Shown here: positions 27,277-36,144 of the stretch, in pieces
Layout of the letters: every line of letters begins with the position of its first letter
How positions within the stretch are numbered: position 1 is the stretch's first letter
Assembly (NCBI RefSeq): GCF_900156895.1
Contig: NZ_FTPD01000045.1
Location: 442,997 to 506,996 of the forward strand
Length of the DNA: 64,000 nucleotides
Source of the DNA: Mesorhizobium prunaredense
Lineage (GTDB): Bacteria; Pseudomonadota; Alphaproteobacteria; Rhizobiales; Rhizobiaceae
Direction: 5' to 3'
Program-made: the position numbers and the translations under genes
Notes under the pieces: model-generated
The model's input: only the letters and a program-made list of their open reading frames with translations
Database searches by the model: none
What the model was told of the DNA's origin: nothing

Positions 27277-27720
27277 CTAATCGCATGTCAGGCTGCCGTC
27301 CCTGTTGCTGACGGTTCCGGAGCAATCGCCAATGTCAAGGGTGCTCGCGATCCATGTGCCGTTGATTTTTCCGCATGTCGCCCGCAGGAGCGGCCCCTTC
27401 ATGCTCCATTCCCGGCAACTCGCTGCCCAGCTCCCATTCGGCATCTGGACAGCATCGCTCCGGTCGCAAGCGAGATGGCCATCAATATTGGAGACGGTGC
27501 TCCTCTTGCGGCAGTCTGCCAGATTGAGAGAGGTTTTGACGAACGTCCCGTTGATCTTGCCGCACGTGGCCCGCAGCACCGAACCGCGCATGCTTGGATT
27601 GGAGCAGGACTGGGACCAGCTTCCGCGCGGGAATTTCTCACTTGCCGCAGAGGCATCGATGAACGCGAATGTAAGAACGCAGAGCGTCAAAACCGCGTTT
27701 CGATGGATTGTGGTACGCAT
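27277..27720 (-). CDS. Exported CVNH (cyanovirin-N homology) lectin-like protein
   Basis: This 147-residue protein starts at ATG 27720, has a signal peptide (cleavage near DASA-ASE, about 25), and then two homologous halves. Each half follows the CVNH pattern: GSW-S/A-x-SC, then LRATCGKINGT, then L-x-DC, then a closing DGxLxCD. The two halves (GSWSQSCSNPSMRGSVLRATC and GSWAASCREWSMKGPLLRATC starts) are clear duplicates. CVNH proteins bind mannose-rich glycans. A glucan- or mannan-binding role at the cell surface or outside is thus reasonable. It is the first gene of the four-gene exported locus. Assignment rests on the repeated motif; it was not aligned to a profile. Confidence 0.78.
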   Translation of the reverse strand: MRTTIHRNAVLTLCVLTFAFIDASAASEKFPRGSWSQSCSNPSMRGSVLRATCGKINGTFVKTSLNLADCRKRSTVSNIDGHLACDRSDAVQMPNGSWAASCREWSMKGPLLRATCGKINGTWIASTLDIGDCSGTVSNRDGSLTCD

Positions 27721-27956
27721 GAGGTTCTTTCCTTCGAATTGAGGGAGTTCCCTTGATCGTTGCAATCAGTGGCGGAAAACGCCAACTCCTTGGCACGGCC
27801 TCCGCTCAGAGGCACCCTCGCTGCTTTTCCGCGCGCTTACTATCGTATGAATGTATGATACCAATGGTATTGCCCGCGTTGGCCCCGCTGCGTTCAGGAG
27901 AAGAGTAAAGCCAGGTGGCTTGACCGCGCCGAGCACAGGGCGTTGCATTGGAGAGC

Positions 27957-29114
27957 ATGATGACGATGGCGTCACCATCGGAACGTGCATTGTCGGCGCT
28001 GATAGGATCGGTTTACGACTGCGTGCTCGATCCTTCTCGGTGGGAACAGGCACTCGCTGATATTGCGCTCGCGCTCGGCTGCGAAAAGGCAATTCTCTCG
28101 CTGAATGATCTCGGGCACGATCGTGTCCTGATCAAGAAGAGCTTTGGCTGGGAGCCGTACTGGCTTGGACTAAGGGAGACACATCTTCCCGAGATTCACA
28201 GTGCAGTGTCCGAATGGTTGCTGCGTAAGGCCTCTCTTGAGGAGCCCTTCATCGCCTCTAGGCATATCCCGGCAAGTTACATGGAGGTTTCTCCCTATGT
28301 GCGGGAGTGCTTGAGCCCCCAGGGAATAGTCGATATCGCGCATTTTTTCCTGATTTCCACGCCCACCCATTTCTCGGAATTGGTGCTTGGCTGGCAAGAT
28401 CCGCATGGCGCCATGACGGAAGGCGAAGTCGAACTGGGAGCATTGCTGCTACCGCATCTCCGACGCGCAGTGACTATCAGTAACGTCCTCGACATCGGTA
28501 CGATCGAGCGGACCCGGATGGCTGAAACGTTCGACGCACTTCGGTACGGAGTGATGCTGACAAACGGACGCGGGGCAGTCCTCCATGCGAACCGTTCAGC
28601 AGAGCGCATGTTGCGAAATGGCAGTCCGATCGGGATACTCGGCGGTACTCTCCACGCCAAATACCGGGCGGCCAACAATGAACTCTCCAAGGCCATATTT
28701 TTGGCAGCTCAAGATGAGTCAAAGATCGGGGAGGCTGGGATTGCCATTCGACTTACCGAGATCGGCGTGCGACCGGTCTACGCGCATGTCCTTCCACTGG
28801 CCCGAGGCGACATACGCACACAGTTGCAGCCCGAGGCAGTTGCGGCTGTGTTCATCGACGCAGCACCGGCGACACAGGCTGGAGCGGATTTCACCGCCGC
28901 CGCTTTTGGGCTTACAGAAGCAGAAGCACGAGTGATTTCAAACCTGCTTGCAGGGCGCACATTATTCGAGACTGCAGCCGATCTCGGCATTGCGCGAACC
29001 ACCGCGAGAACACATCTCAGCAACATCTTCCAGAAGACCGGCGTCTCGCGACAGGCCGAGCTAGTGCGGCTTGCAATGCAGGCGGTTCCGCCTTCGCGAT
29101 GTTCCGATTCATAG
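27957..29114 (+). CDS. LuxR-family helix-turn-helix regulator with PAS/GAF-like N-terminus
   Basis: The 385-residue protein ends in a LuxR/GerE DNA-binding domain (about 315-375; FGLTEAEARVISNLLAGRTLFETAADLGIARTTARTHLSNIFQKTG is diagnostic). The N-terminal 300 residues look like a sensory region with a PAS-like stretch near 195-240 (RYGVMLTNGRGAVLHANRSAERML). Rhizobia carry many such orphan regulators. It diverges from the CVNH gene across 236 bp, so it may control the exported locus, but it could also act elsewhere. ATG 27957 or 27960 fits the GGAG just upstream; the frame's earlier TTG does not. Confidence 0.85.
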   Translation: MMTMASPSERALSALIGSVYDCVLDPSRWEQALADIALALGCEKAILSLNDLGHDRVLIKKSFGWEPYWLGLRETHLPEIHSAVSEWLLRKASLEEPFIASRHIPASYMEVSPYVRECLSPQGIVDIAHFFLISTPTHFSELVLGWQDPHGAMTEGEVELGALLLPHLRRAVTISNVLDIGTIERTRMAETFDALRYGVMLTNGRGAVLHANRSAERMLRNGSPIGILGGTLHAKYRAANNELSKAIFLAAQDESKIGEAGIAIRLTEIGVRPVYAHVLPLARGDIRTQLQPEAVAAVFIDAAPATQAGADFTAAAFGLTEAEARVISNLLAGRTLFETAADLGIARTTARTHLSNIFQKTGVSRQAELVRLAMQAVPPSRCSDS

Positions 29115-29240
29115 GCCGTCGGACTCCGACAGCCATATCAAACGGGTCCCCTCACGCCGCCCCAAAGCTGACTGGCAGGCAAGGCCCAGCATGACCGTCT
29201 CGCAATCTGCACTGCAGCGGTCTCAACAGGAACCGTCCAA

Positions 29241-29630
29241 ATGCACCGTACTTTCCTGCGAATCTTAGCGACAATGTTGATTGCCTGGGGTGTCGGCTAC
29301 GCTGCCGGCTACGCGCAGGCGCAAAATCCGCTCATCATCACGGCACCAGTCTCCGGTCAGACTATTGATGGGACGCTCTCCTTTTCCGGGACGGCTGCTG
29401 TCAACAGTATCACACGGCGCGGAACTATTCGCGGGCAGACCGATACCGGGGTCGAATGCCGAGGGACAACTACCACCAACCTTACCTTTTCGCGTGGAGA
29501 AGGAACGATGGTTTGCGGGCAACTCTCAACCCGATTCGTGTTCTCGCTGACCAGCAGACAACCTCCAGCTGGCGCAGGAACGGGAACCCTTTCCGATGGG
29601 CGAAAAGTGGTCTTGAGAATAGGACGATGA
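29241..29630 (+). CDS. Small exported hypothetical protein
   Basis: A 129-residue protein with a good signal peptide (MHRTFLRILATMLIAWGVGYAAGYAQAQ, cleavage near 28). The mature part is beta-rich with two cysteines (VECRG, MVCGQ) and many Thr/Gly residues. AGGAACCG lies upstream of the ATG. I do not recognise the family. It follows the LuxR-type regulator by 126 bp on the same strand. Confidence 0.6.
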   Translation: MHRTFLRILATMLIAWGVGYAAGYAQAQNPLIITAPVSGQTIDGTLSFSGTAAVNSITRRGTIRGQTDTGVECRGTTTTNLTFSRGEGTMVCGQLSTRFVFSLTSRQPPAGAGTGTLSDGRKVVLRIGR

Positions 29631-29982
29631 CCCCAAAGCGACAGGCACGCCCTCTATCGAGAAGTGGCGAGCTGAAGAATTGATGTCCGTGGTGCTGGAT
29701 CTATCACTCTTGCTAAAGCCGATGGAAGCCGAGCCGATCGATGACCTCCCGCGCCGAAAAAAGAAGCCAGTCAAGGCGCAGCCATAGCGATTTAACGGGT
29801 GGAGGCAACGCCTTCTCAGGGCGCACGTGGCTTTCACCCGTTTGGCCCAGTTGCCTGAACGGCTTGGTCCCGCCGCGGGCTTCGAGTTTGGGCAAATGCC
29901 GACAACGTCGCGCGATCCTGCGAGTTGCGTCTACCGCAATGCGCCAGCGCTCCGACAGACCTTGTTTTTCGGGACAACCGAG
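29631..29982. other. 352-bp intergenic region without a supported gene
   Basis: Short ORFs exist on both strands. One, from ATG 29682, encodes about 34 residues ending in a Lys/Arg/Pro-rich tail and may be a gene fragment. None has a ribosome-binding site or recognisable motif. The region precedes a pseudogene and looks like eroded DNA. Confidence 0.35.
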
Positions 29983-31015
29983 CTAAGCGGTCACCGCTTC
30001 AATGAGACTGACCCCGGCTGCAGTCGGAATGACCCGATTCAAGGAGAGCCCGGCCGATGCCAGGAGCGCCGCATACTCAGCCTTGCTTCGCTCGCGTCCC
30101 CCGGGCGTAAGCGCCAACATCTGAAGGTCGAGCAGCTTACTCCACGACGGCTCATTGCGACCCGCGAGGACGTGCTCGACCAAAACCAGCCGAGCCCCCT
30201 CCCGCATCGCCGCGCGGCAGTTTCTAAGGATCACACGGGCGCGCTGATCATCCCAGTCGTGGACGACCTTCTTGAGCAAGTAGAGCTCGCCGCCTGCCGG
30301 AACCTGCTCAAAAAAGTCGCCAGCCACTATATCGCAACGGGCCGTCAGTTTTGCTTCGTCGAAGAGTTTGGTCGCGGTGCGGATGACATGCGGGAGGTCG
30401 AATAAAATGCCTCGACAAGGGGTGACCAGCCCGAGGATCGCGGCGAGTTGAGAACCGCGGCCGCCCCCCACGTCGACGATTGTACCATCAGGCCAGTCGT
30501 AGGCAGAGGCTACAGCGGGTTCCTCCAGCCGGCTCCGGCTTGTCATCGCCGCATCGAAAGTCCGAGCATCATCGTCATGTTCGGCGAAATACTGGAAGAC
30601 CCGCTTGCCGAACACGTGTTCGAACGCCGGCTCTCCGGTCCGGACGCTATGCATCAACTCGCCCCAGGCGCGCCAGTGCTAATCCGAGCCAAACATCAGA
30701 ATGTAGGGCAGCACGGTGGAGGGTGTGTCGCTTCGAAGGCATTCGGCAATCGGTGTCAGTTCGAAGTTGCCGTCCCATCCTCCGCAAACACCCCTACGCC
30801 CGTAAGGGCTCGAAGGATGCGGTAGAGAGCGTCAGGATGCACCTCCACGATCTCAGCGAGCTGAGGGGCCGATCGCGGGCCGTTCGCAAGCAGACCGCTA
30901 TGCCAAGCTTGGCGGCGACAAAGAGGGCCTGGGAGAGCCAGTACCCGGTCGCGATGTCGATCAGAGTCATCGGCGTCGCGGACGCGGTCGGCGCGGACTT
31001 TTCCTGATTGCGCAT
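29983..31015 (-). pseudogene. Decayed SAM-dependent O-methyltransferase (two frameshifts and a stop)
   Basis: Read from 31015 downward, the sequence first gives the dimerisation domain (MTLIDIATGYWLSQALFVAAKLGIA). After one base is missing near 30893 the expected LLANGPRSAPQLAEIVEVHPDALYRILRAL continues in another frame. A second missing base near 30757 leads to NFELTPIAECLRSDTPS, and a TAG at 30681-30679 then interrupts the frame. The catalytic domain (29983-30657) is intact and has IVDVGGGRGSQLAAIL, typical of plant-type O-methyltransferases. Three independent lesions mean it is not functional as a full protein. Confidence 0.85.
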
Positions 31016-31439
31016 ATTCGGCCCCCTCTGCAGCGTCTCATCATTTTAACAGAACTCTACCGGGCTAGGAACGCATAGACCTGATGGACACAGCTCAAGA
31101 CCCCATCAACTTCCGCTTTGAGGCCAGGCCTCGCCGTAGGACTTTCTCAGACGAAGGGCAGAGAAGGGTCAATTCTCCCGGTTGTGGAACAAGAAGGTGC
31201 GCCAACAGCGGCTGTGTGAGGCGACATCTGTGAACGCCCGGTGCCGATGATGCAAAGCGGTCGTTCGTTCTCCGCCAGGCGCACTACCAGGCGAACCGAC
31301 TCTTAGCCGACTTTCAATTGTGCATCGATTTGGCTGCTCCAGTGCCGAACTCGTCGTCGTTTCGAAGCGCGGTTGGTCGCCGGCGCCGATCTGCTAAACT
31401 CCCCGCAGAAATGGAGCGAAGCAGATTGGCGGTTTTGAT
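31016..31439. other. 424-bp intergenic region without a supported gene
   Basis: Nothing coding is supported on either strand between the methyltransferase pseudogene and the TPR-LuxR gene. I see no strong promoter, repeat or hairpin. Confidence 0.4.
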
Positions 31440-33101
31440 ATGCGCCAAAAGAGGTGGTCTGTCGCGGACGTGGCGAGGGAACTCGAACGAGGCCGCAAGT
31501 CCTACAAACGGCATGCCTGGGCCGATGCCTACCAAGCACTCTCGCTCGCCGATAAAGTGGTTCCGCTGGCCGTCGAGGATCTCGAGCTGCTGGCGATGTC
31601 GGCGTATATGATCGCTCGGGATGACGACTATCTGAGAGCGCTTGACCGTGCCTACCACGTCTATCTGAATGCGGGCGAAAGTGTGCGCGCGGTTCGCTGC
31701 GCCTTCTGGCTGGGTTTGCGCCTGCTCTTTAGAGGAGAGACGGGCCGCGCGACCGGATGGCTCGCCCGTGCCAAGCGGCTTATCGAATGCGAGGAGCGCG
31801 ATTGCGTTGAAGCGGGCTACCTGCTGTTGCCGGTGGTGCAGCAGCATATCGACGCCGGGGAATGGGAGGCCGCGTATGCCGCCGCGGGCAATGCCGCCGA
31901 GATCGGCGATCGCTTCGCAGAGGCAGACCTGATCGCCTGCGCCCGCCACCTGCAGGGCTTGGTTCTGATGCAACAGGGGCAGGTCGAGCAGGGGCTCAGG
32001 CTGCTAGACGAGACCATGCTCGCGGTCACAGCTGGGGAGCTGTCGCCGCTGGTCACGGGTTTGATCTATTGCAGCGTGATCGACGGCTGTCAGCAGGTAT
32101 ACGCGGTGGACCGTGCCCGCGAATGGACGACCGCCCTTGCGCGGTGGTGCGAGGCACAACCCGAGATGGTCAGCTTTACCGGCAAGTGCCTGGTGCATCG
32201 CGCGGAAATCATGCAGCTGCACGGCGCCTGGCCGGAAGCGCTCGTGGAGGCGCGCCGCGGCTGCGAGCGTTTCGAAAAGGGCATCGATCCTCAGCGCCCC
32301 GCCTCGGCCTTCTATCAATTAGCGGAGATACACCGACTCCAGGGCGACTTTACAGCGGCCGAGGAGGCATACCGGAGCGCGAGCCGTTGGGGCTGGGAAC
32401 CGCAGCCAGGCTTGGCCTTGTTACGGATGGCGCAAGGACGCGTTGAGATTGCGGCGGGAGCGATCCGACGCGTCGTCAGTGCTACTACCGACCCATTGCA
32501 GCTGGCAAGGCTCTTGCCCGCCTGTGTCGACATCATGTTGGATGCGGGCGAAATCGAGGATGCTCACGCTGCCTGCCAGACACTAAAGGAAATAACTGAT
32601 CGCTTCGACACGGGCCTTCTTGGTGCGATCGCTGCCCACGCCCAAGGCGCTGTGGAACTGGCCGAAGGCGACGCTCAGGCTGCGCTGGGCTCGCTGCGCC
32701 GAGCTTTGCAGGGGTGGGAACAGGTCAAGGCGCCGTACATGACCGCACGCACGCGTTTGCTGGTGGGGCTGGCCTGCCGCGCTCTGGCGGACGAGGAAGG
32801 AGCAAGTTTGGAACTGGATGCGGCCTGCGCCGTGTTCGAACAGTTGGGAGCCGTGCCGGATCTCGCCCGGCTTGAATCGCTTACAAAGGATCCACTGTCC
32901 GCTCATCCCCACGGACTGACGCCGCGTGAGTTGCAGGTCCTTCGGCTGATTGCCACCGGCAGGACCAATAAGGTTATCGCCGCCGAGCTGTTCTTGAGCC
33001 AGCGGACAGTCGACAGGCACGTAAGCAACATCTTCACCAAGCTCACCCTTCCTTCGCGGGCGGCCGCGACGGCCTACGCATACGAGCACAAGCTGATCTG
33101 A
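31440..33101 (+). CDS. LuxR-family regulator with TPR-like repeats
   Basis: The 553-residue protein has a helical N-terminus and middle (about 1-470) of tetratricopeptide-like repeats (for example AGEWEAAYAAAGNAAEIGDRF and QGDFTAAEEAYRSASRWGW). A C-terminal LuxR DNA-binding domain follows (about 487-550; LTPRELQVLRLIATGRTNKVIAAELFLSQRTVDRHVSNIF). It resembles MalT/LAL-type regulators without the ATPase module. It lies 136 bp upstream of the alpha/beta-hydrolase and FAD-oxidase pair on the same strand and is the likely regulator of that pair. The start ATG has only a weak ribosome-binding site. Confidence 0.85.
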   Translation: MRQKRWSVADVARELERGRKSYKRHAWADAYQALSLADKVVPLAVEDLELLAMSAYMIARDDDYLRALDRAYHVYLNAGESVRAVRCAFWLGLRLLFRGETGRATGWLARAKRLIECEERDCVEAGYLLLPVVQQHIDAGEWEAAYAAAGNAAEIGDRFAEADLIACARHLQGLVLMQQGQVEQGLRLLDETMLAVTAGELSPLVTGLIYCSVIDGCQQVYAVDRAREWTTALARWCEAQPEMVSFTGKCLVHRAEIMQLHGAWPEALVEARRGCERFEKGIDPQRPASAFYQLAEIHRLQGDFTAAEEAYRSASRWGWEPQPGLALLRMAQGRVEIAAGAIRRVVSATTDPLQLARLLPACVDIMLDAGEIEDAHAACQTLKEITDRFDTGLLGAIAAHAQGAVELAEGDAQAALGSLRRALQGWEQVKAPYMTARTRLLVGLACRALADEEGASLELDAACAVFEQLGAVPDLARLESLTKDPLSAHPHGLTPRELQVLRLIATGRTNKVIAAELFLSQRTVDRHVSNIFTKLTLPSRAAATAYAYEHKLI

Positions 33102-33237
33102 ATCGATCGGCCAACTGGGCGAAACTACCCATGCGGCGGTTGGCGCAAATTGGGTGATTTTGCCGAAGCGGCGCTGTGGCGATCCGTCCTAACGTCGATT
33201 TGAGGATCAACACCGTAGATACGAGCAGGAGGACGCC

Positions 33238-34179
33238 ATGTCCGAGATACAAGCGCGGATGGCCGCTCAGGAGCCAGCAGAAGGGCATCGCGGTCGCCGG
33301 TTTGTCGGCAAGCAGGCTCGTGAACGGCTGCTGGCGGAGATGCCTGTCACCGAGCGACGGCTGGAACTGGCTGGCATTCCGACCGCCGTGCTGGAAGGCG
33401 GAGACGGCCAGCCAATCGTCCTGCTGCATGGACCGGGAGAGCACGCGGCCAAGTGGATGCGGGTCATCCCGGACCTGGTGACGACACATCGCGTGGTCGC
33501 CCCCGACTTGCCGGGTCACGGAACGACTGATCTACCTGACGGCCCGCTGAGCACCGATCGCGTACTCGCGTGGCTCGGCGAACTGATCGAGCGAACCTGC
33601 TCGATGCCGCCGACGCTGGTGGGGCAAATTCTTGGCGGCGCCATAGCAGCCCGCTTCGCCAGCCGCCAGAGCGACCGACTCAGCCGGCTCGTTCTTGTCG
33701 ACACGCTCGGCCTGGGGTCATTCCAGCCGACGCCGGAGTTCGGGCTCGCCTTGACCGACTTCATGGCGGGACCGACCGAGGAGACGCACGACAGGCTCTG
33801 GCGCCAATGCGCCTTCGATCTGGACCGCATGCGTGATCGGATGGGTGAGAGCTGGGAGTGGTTGAAGGCATACAACCTCGATCGTGCCCGCGCGACGAAC
33901 TTGCACGCGGCGCAGCACAGCCTCATGACGCAGTTCGGGATGCCCGCGATCCCGCCAGCGGACCTCATGCGGATCACGGTTCCCACGACTCTGATCTGGG
34001 GCAGGCACGACCTCGCGACGCAGCTGGCGATCGCCGAGTCAGCGAGCACCCGCTACGGATGGCCGCTACATGTGATCGAGAACGCCGCCGACGATCCTCC
34101 CATCGAGCAGCCCGAAGCTTTTCTGCGGGCGTTGCGCGAGGCGCTCGAAACTTCGACCGGACGGGGGAACGTCACATGA
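33238..34179 (+). CDS. Alpha/beta-hydrolase-fold protein lacking catalytic Ser and His
   Basis: The 313-residue protein has the fold's landmarks: oxyanion segment VLLHGPGEHA (61-70), strand APDLPGHG (88-95) and WGRHD with the acid Asp258. Where active members have G-x-S-x-G the sequence reads GQILGG (129-134) with Ile131, and where the catalytic histidine of the usual AGHDP-type loop should stand it reads AADDPP with Asp285. Two of three triad residues are thus absent. AGGAGG precedes the ATG. The stop overlaps the start of the FAD oxidase as ATGA, so both are probably made together. A non-catalytic binding or regulatory role, or catalysis by other residues, must be assumed. Confidence 0.85.
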   Translation: MSEIQARMAAQEPAEGHRGRRFVGKQARERLLAEMPVTERRLELAGIPTAVLEGGDGQPIVLLHGPGEHAAKWMRVIPDLVTTHRVVAPDLPGHGTTDLPDGPLSTDRVLAWLGELIERTCSMPPTLVGQILGGAIAARFASRQSDRLSRLVLVDTLGLGSFQPTPEFGLALTDFMAGPTEETHDRLWRQCAFDLDRMRDRMGESWEWLKAYNLDRARATNLHAAQHSLMTQFGMPAIPPADLMRITVPTTLIWGRHDLATQLAIAESASTRYGWPLHVIENAADDPPIEQPEAFLRALREALETSTGRGNVT

Positions 34180-35627
34180 ACATGAGCGCCATCGACATCG
34201 CTGGTCTCGAGGGCGGGCGCGTCAACCTGACCTCAAAGCAGCTCGACGAATTGGAGGCGCGCCTCGAGGGGCCGCTGCTGCGCCCCGGCGATGAGGGCTG
34301 GGATGATGCTGTACTGATCTGGAACGGCATGGTGGCCAAGGTCCCGGCGCTCGTGCTCCAACCGACTTCGGCCCACGACGTCGCCGCGGCCGTGGGATTC
34401 GCACGTGACCACCGGCTGCTCCTTAGCGTGAAGGGCGGAGGCCACAACATCGGCGGAACTTCTATCACCGAGCGCGGCTTGGCGCTCGATATGACCCGCA
34501 TGCGCGACGTCACAGTCATACCCAATGCCAAGCTCGCGCACGTCGGGCCCGGGTGTCTGCTCAAGGACGTCGACCGCGCGACACAGAAGCACGGGCTGGC
34601 AACAGTGCTCGGCTTCATATCCGAGGTTGGCGTCAGCGGCTTGACCCTCGGCGGCGGCTTGGGATACCTGACGCGTCGGTTCGGTTGGACGGTCGACAAC
34701 CTCGAGGAGGTCGAGATCGTCACTGCGGACGGCGAGATCCGCACCGCCAACCGCCATGAGAATGCCGACCTGTTCTGGGCGATCCGTGGCGCCGGTGCCA
34801 ACCTCGGCGTTGTCACCCGGTTCACCTTCCACCTGCACGAAGTCGGCCCGACCGTCTACGGCGGACTCATCGCCTGGCCCTTCGACCGGGCCGAAGAGAT
34901 CCTCCGAGCCTACAGAAGGATCACCACCGAAGCGCCCCGGGAACTGGCCGTGTGGCTGAACCTCCTCCGTGCCCCGGCGGCGCCCTTTGTGCCAGAGCAG
35001 TGGCACGGGGAGCGGACCTGCGCGCTGGTCGTCTGTTACAGTGGCGACCTGGGCAACGTCGACGAGGTGCTCGCACCCATGCGGGCGTTGTCCGACCCCG
35101 TCGTGGATCTGCTTCAGGAGCAGCCCTATACGCAAGTGCAGTCCTACCTCGACGCGGCAGAGCCGAAGGGCAACCACTACTACTGGAAGACCGAGTATGC
35201 CGCCGAGCTGAGCGACCGCCTCCTGTCGACCTGGCGGGACTTGGCCGCCGCGTGTCCCATCCCGGAAGCGCAGCTGGGAATCCTCCACCTCGGTGGAGCC
35301 CTCAACGAGCACGACGGGGACGACGGGGCCGTCGGGAACCGGGACGCCCGCTATGCCTGCGGCGTGATCGGCATCTGGAAGCCGGACGAACCCGAGGCGG
35401 ACACGTTCCCGCAATGGGTCCGCGACGCATGGAAACGGATCCGACCCTTCTCAACCGGCGGCAACTACATCAATTTCCAGACCGCCGACGAGGACGAGGA
35501 GCGCATCTGGGCGACGTACGGCGCCAACTTCGACCGTCTTGTCGAGGTCAAGAAGAAGTACGACCCGGACAACGTGTTCCGCTCAAACCGGAACATCGCG
35601 CCTCGAACCCGAGCCGGGAATGCGTGA
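34176..35627 (+). CDS. Covalent-FAD oxidoreductase of the berberine-bridge-enzyme type
   Basis: The 483-residue protein has the PCMH-type FAD domain (about 55-230). SVKGGGHNIGG carries His90, the usual site of 8-alpha-histidyl FAD. The second covalent site is not a cysteine (GFISEVGVSGLTLGGG), so attachment is probably single. The C-terminal BBE motif NYINFQTADEDEERI is followed by YGANFDRLVEVKKKYDPDNVF, which closes the flavin pocket. Such enzymes oxidise sugars, alcohols or secondary metabolites with O2. ATG 34176 overlaps the hydrolase stop; the frame is open far upstream but inside that gene. Phrases such as LAVWLNLLRAPAAPFVPEQWHG recall actinobacterial members, hinting at transfer. Confidence 0.88.
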   Translation: MNMSAIDIAGLEGGRVNLTSKQLDELEARLEGPLLRPGDEGWDDAVLIWNGMVAKVPALVLQPTSAHDVAAAVGFARDHRLLLSVKGGGHNIGGTSITERGLALDMTRMRDVTVIPNAKLAHVGPGCLLKDVDRATQKHGLATVLGFISEVGVSGLTLGGGLGYLTRRFGWTVDNLEEVEIVTADGEIRTANRHENADLFWAIRGAGANLGVVTRFTFHLHEVGPTVYGGLIAWPFDRAEEILRAYRRITTEAPRELAVWLNLLRAPAAPFVPEQWHGERTCALVVCYSGDLGNVDEVLAPMRALSDPVVDLLQEQPYTQVQSYLDAAEPKGNHYYWKTEYAAELSDRLLSTWRDLAAACPIPEAQLGILHLGGALNEHDGDDGAVGNRDARYACGVIGIWKPDEPEADTFPQWVRDAWKRIRPFSTGGNYINFQTADEDEERIWATYGANFDRLVEVKKKYDPDNVFRSNRNIAPRTRAGNA

Positions 35628-36144
35628 GCGAACCACGGCGTCGAACAAAGATCGAGGTCTATTTCATTGAGGCGGGCACGGACCCGCTGGTCGCTCGCGT
35701 TCATTCGAGCATGTCCGGAGCACGGCTGATGGACGATTTCCGCAACCGGTTCCACGTTCGCGCACGCTTCCTGAGATCTTCGGCGATTGAGGATGCAGAA
35801 GTCCTGTGCGAATGTCCTCTCCCAACGCAAAACGATACAACGTATCCTCAAGCGGCTGGAGTGAATGACGGCTCGTCACCACCAATCCGAACCTTCGATG
35901 TGGTGCGACTGAACGGCCGATAGGGGTCATGGGCGTGAATTCGGCCGGTGGCGAACGAACTTCCGCCAAGGGGTCAACTTGCGTCGTCAAATGCCCGAGA
36001 AGGTCTGAACTCGGTCGTTCAGAATGATTGGGTTCTGACCCTCAGCCACAGACTCTATTTTCCTTTTCTTGTTTGACCACGATCTTTTCCGAAAAACCGA
36101 TTCCTACTTTTCGCTGACGCGGTCCTTCGGTTCGGGATCATGGT
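35628..36144. other. 517-bp intergenic region between the FAD oxidase and tmm
   Basis: A frame from GTG at about 35623 to 35923 overlaps the oxidase stop and could encode about 100 residues, and two minus-strand ORFs cross it (35465-35851 and 35664-35990). None has a recognisable motif and they exclude each other, so I leave the region unassigned. Confidence 0.35.

Noticed and set aside
35623..35923. Possible GTG-started 100-residue gene overlapping the FAD-oxidase stop
   Set aside because: Opposed by two conflicting minus-strand ORFs, with no motif or known relative recalled.
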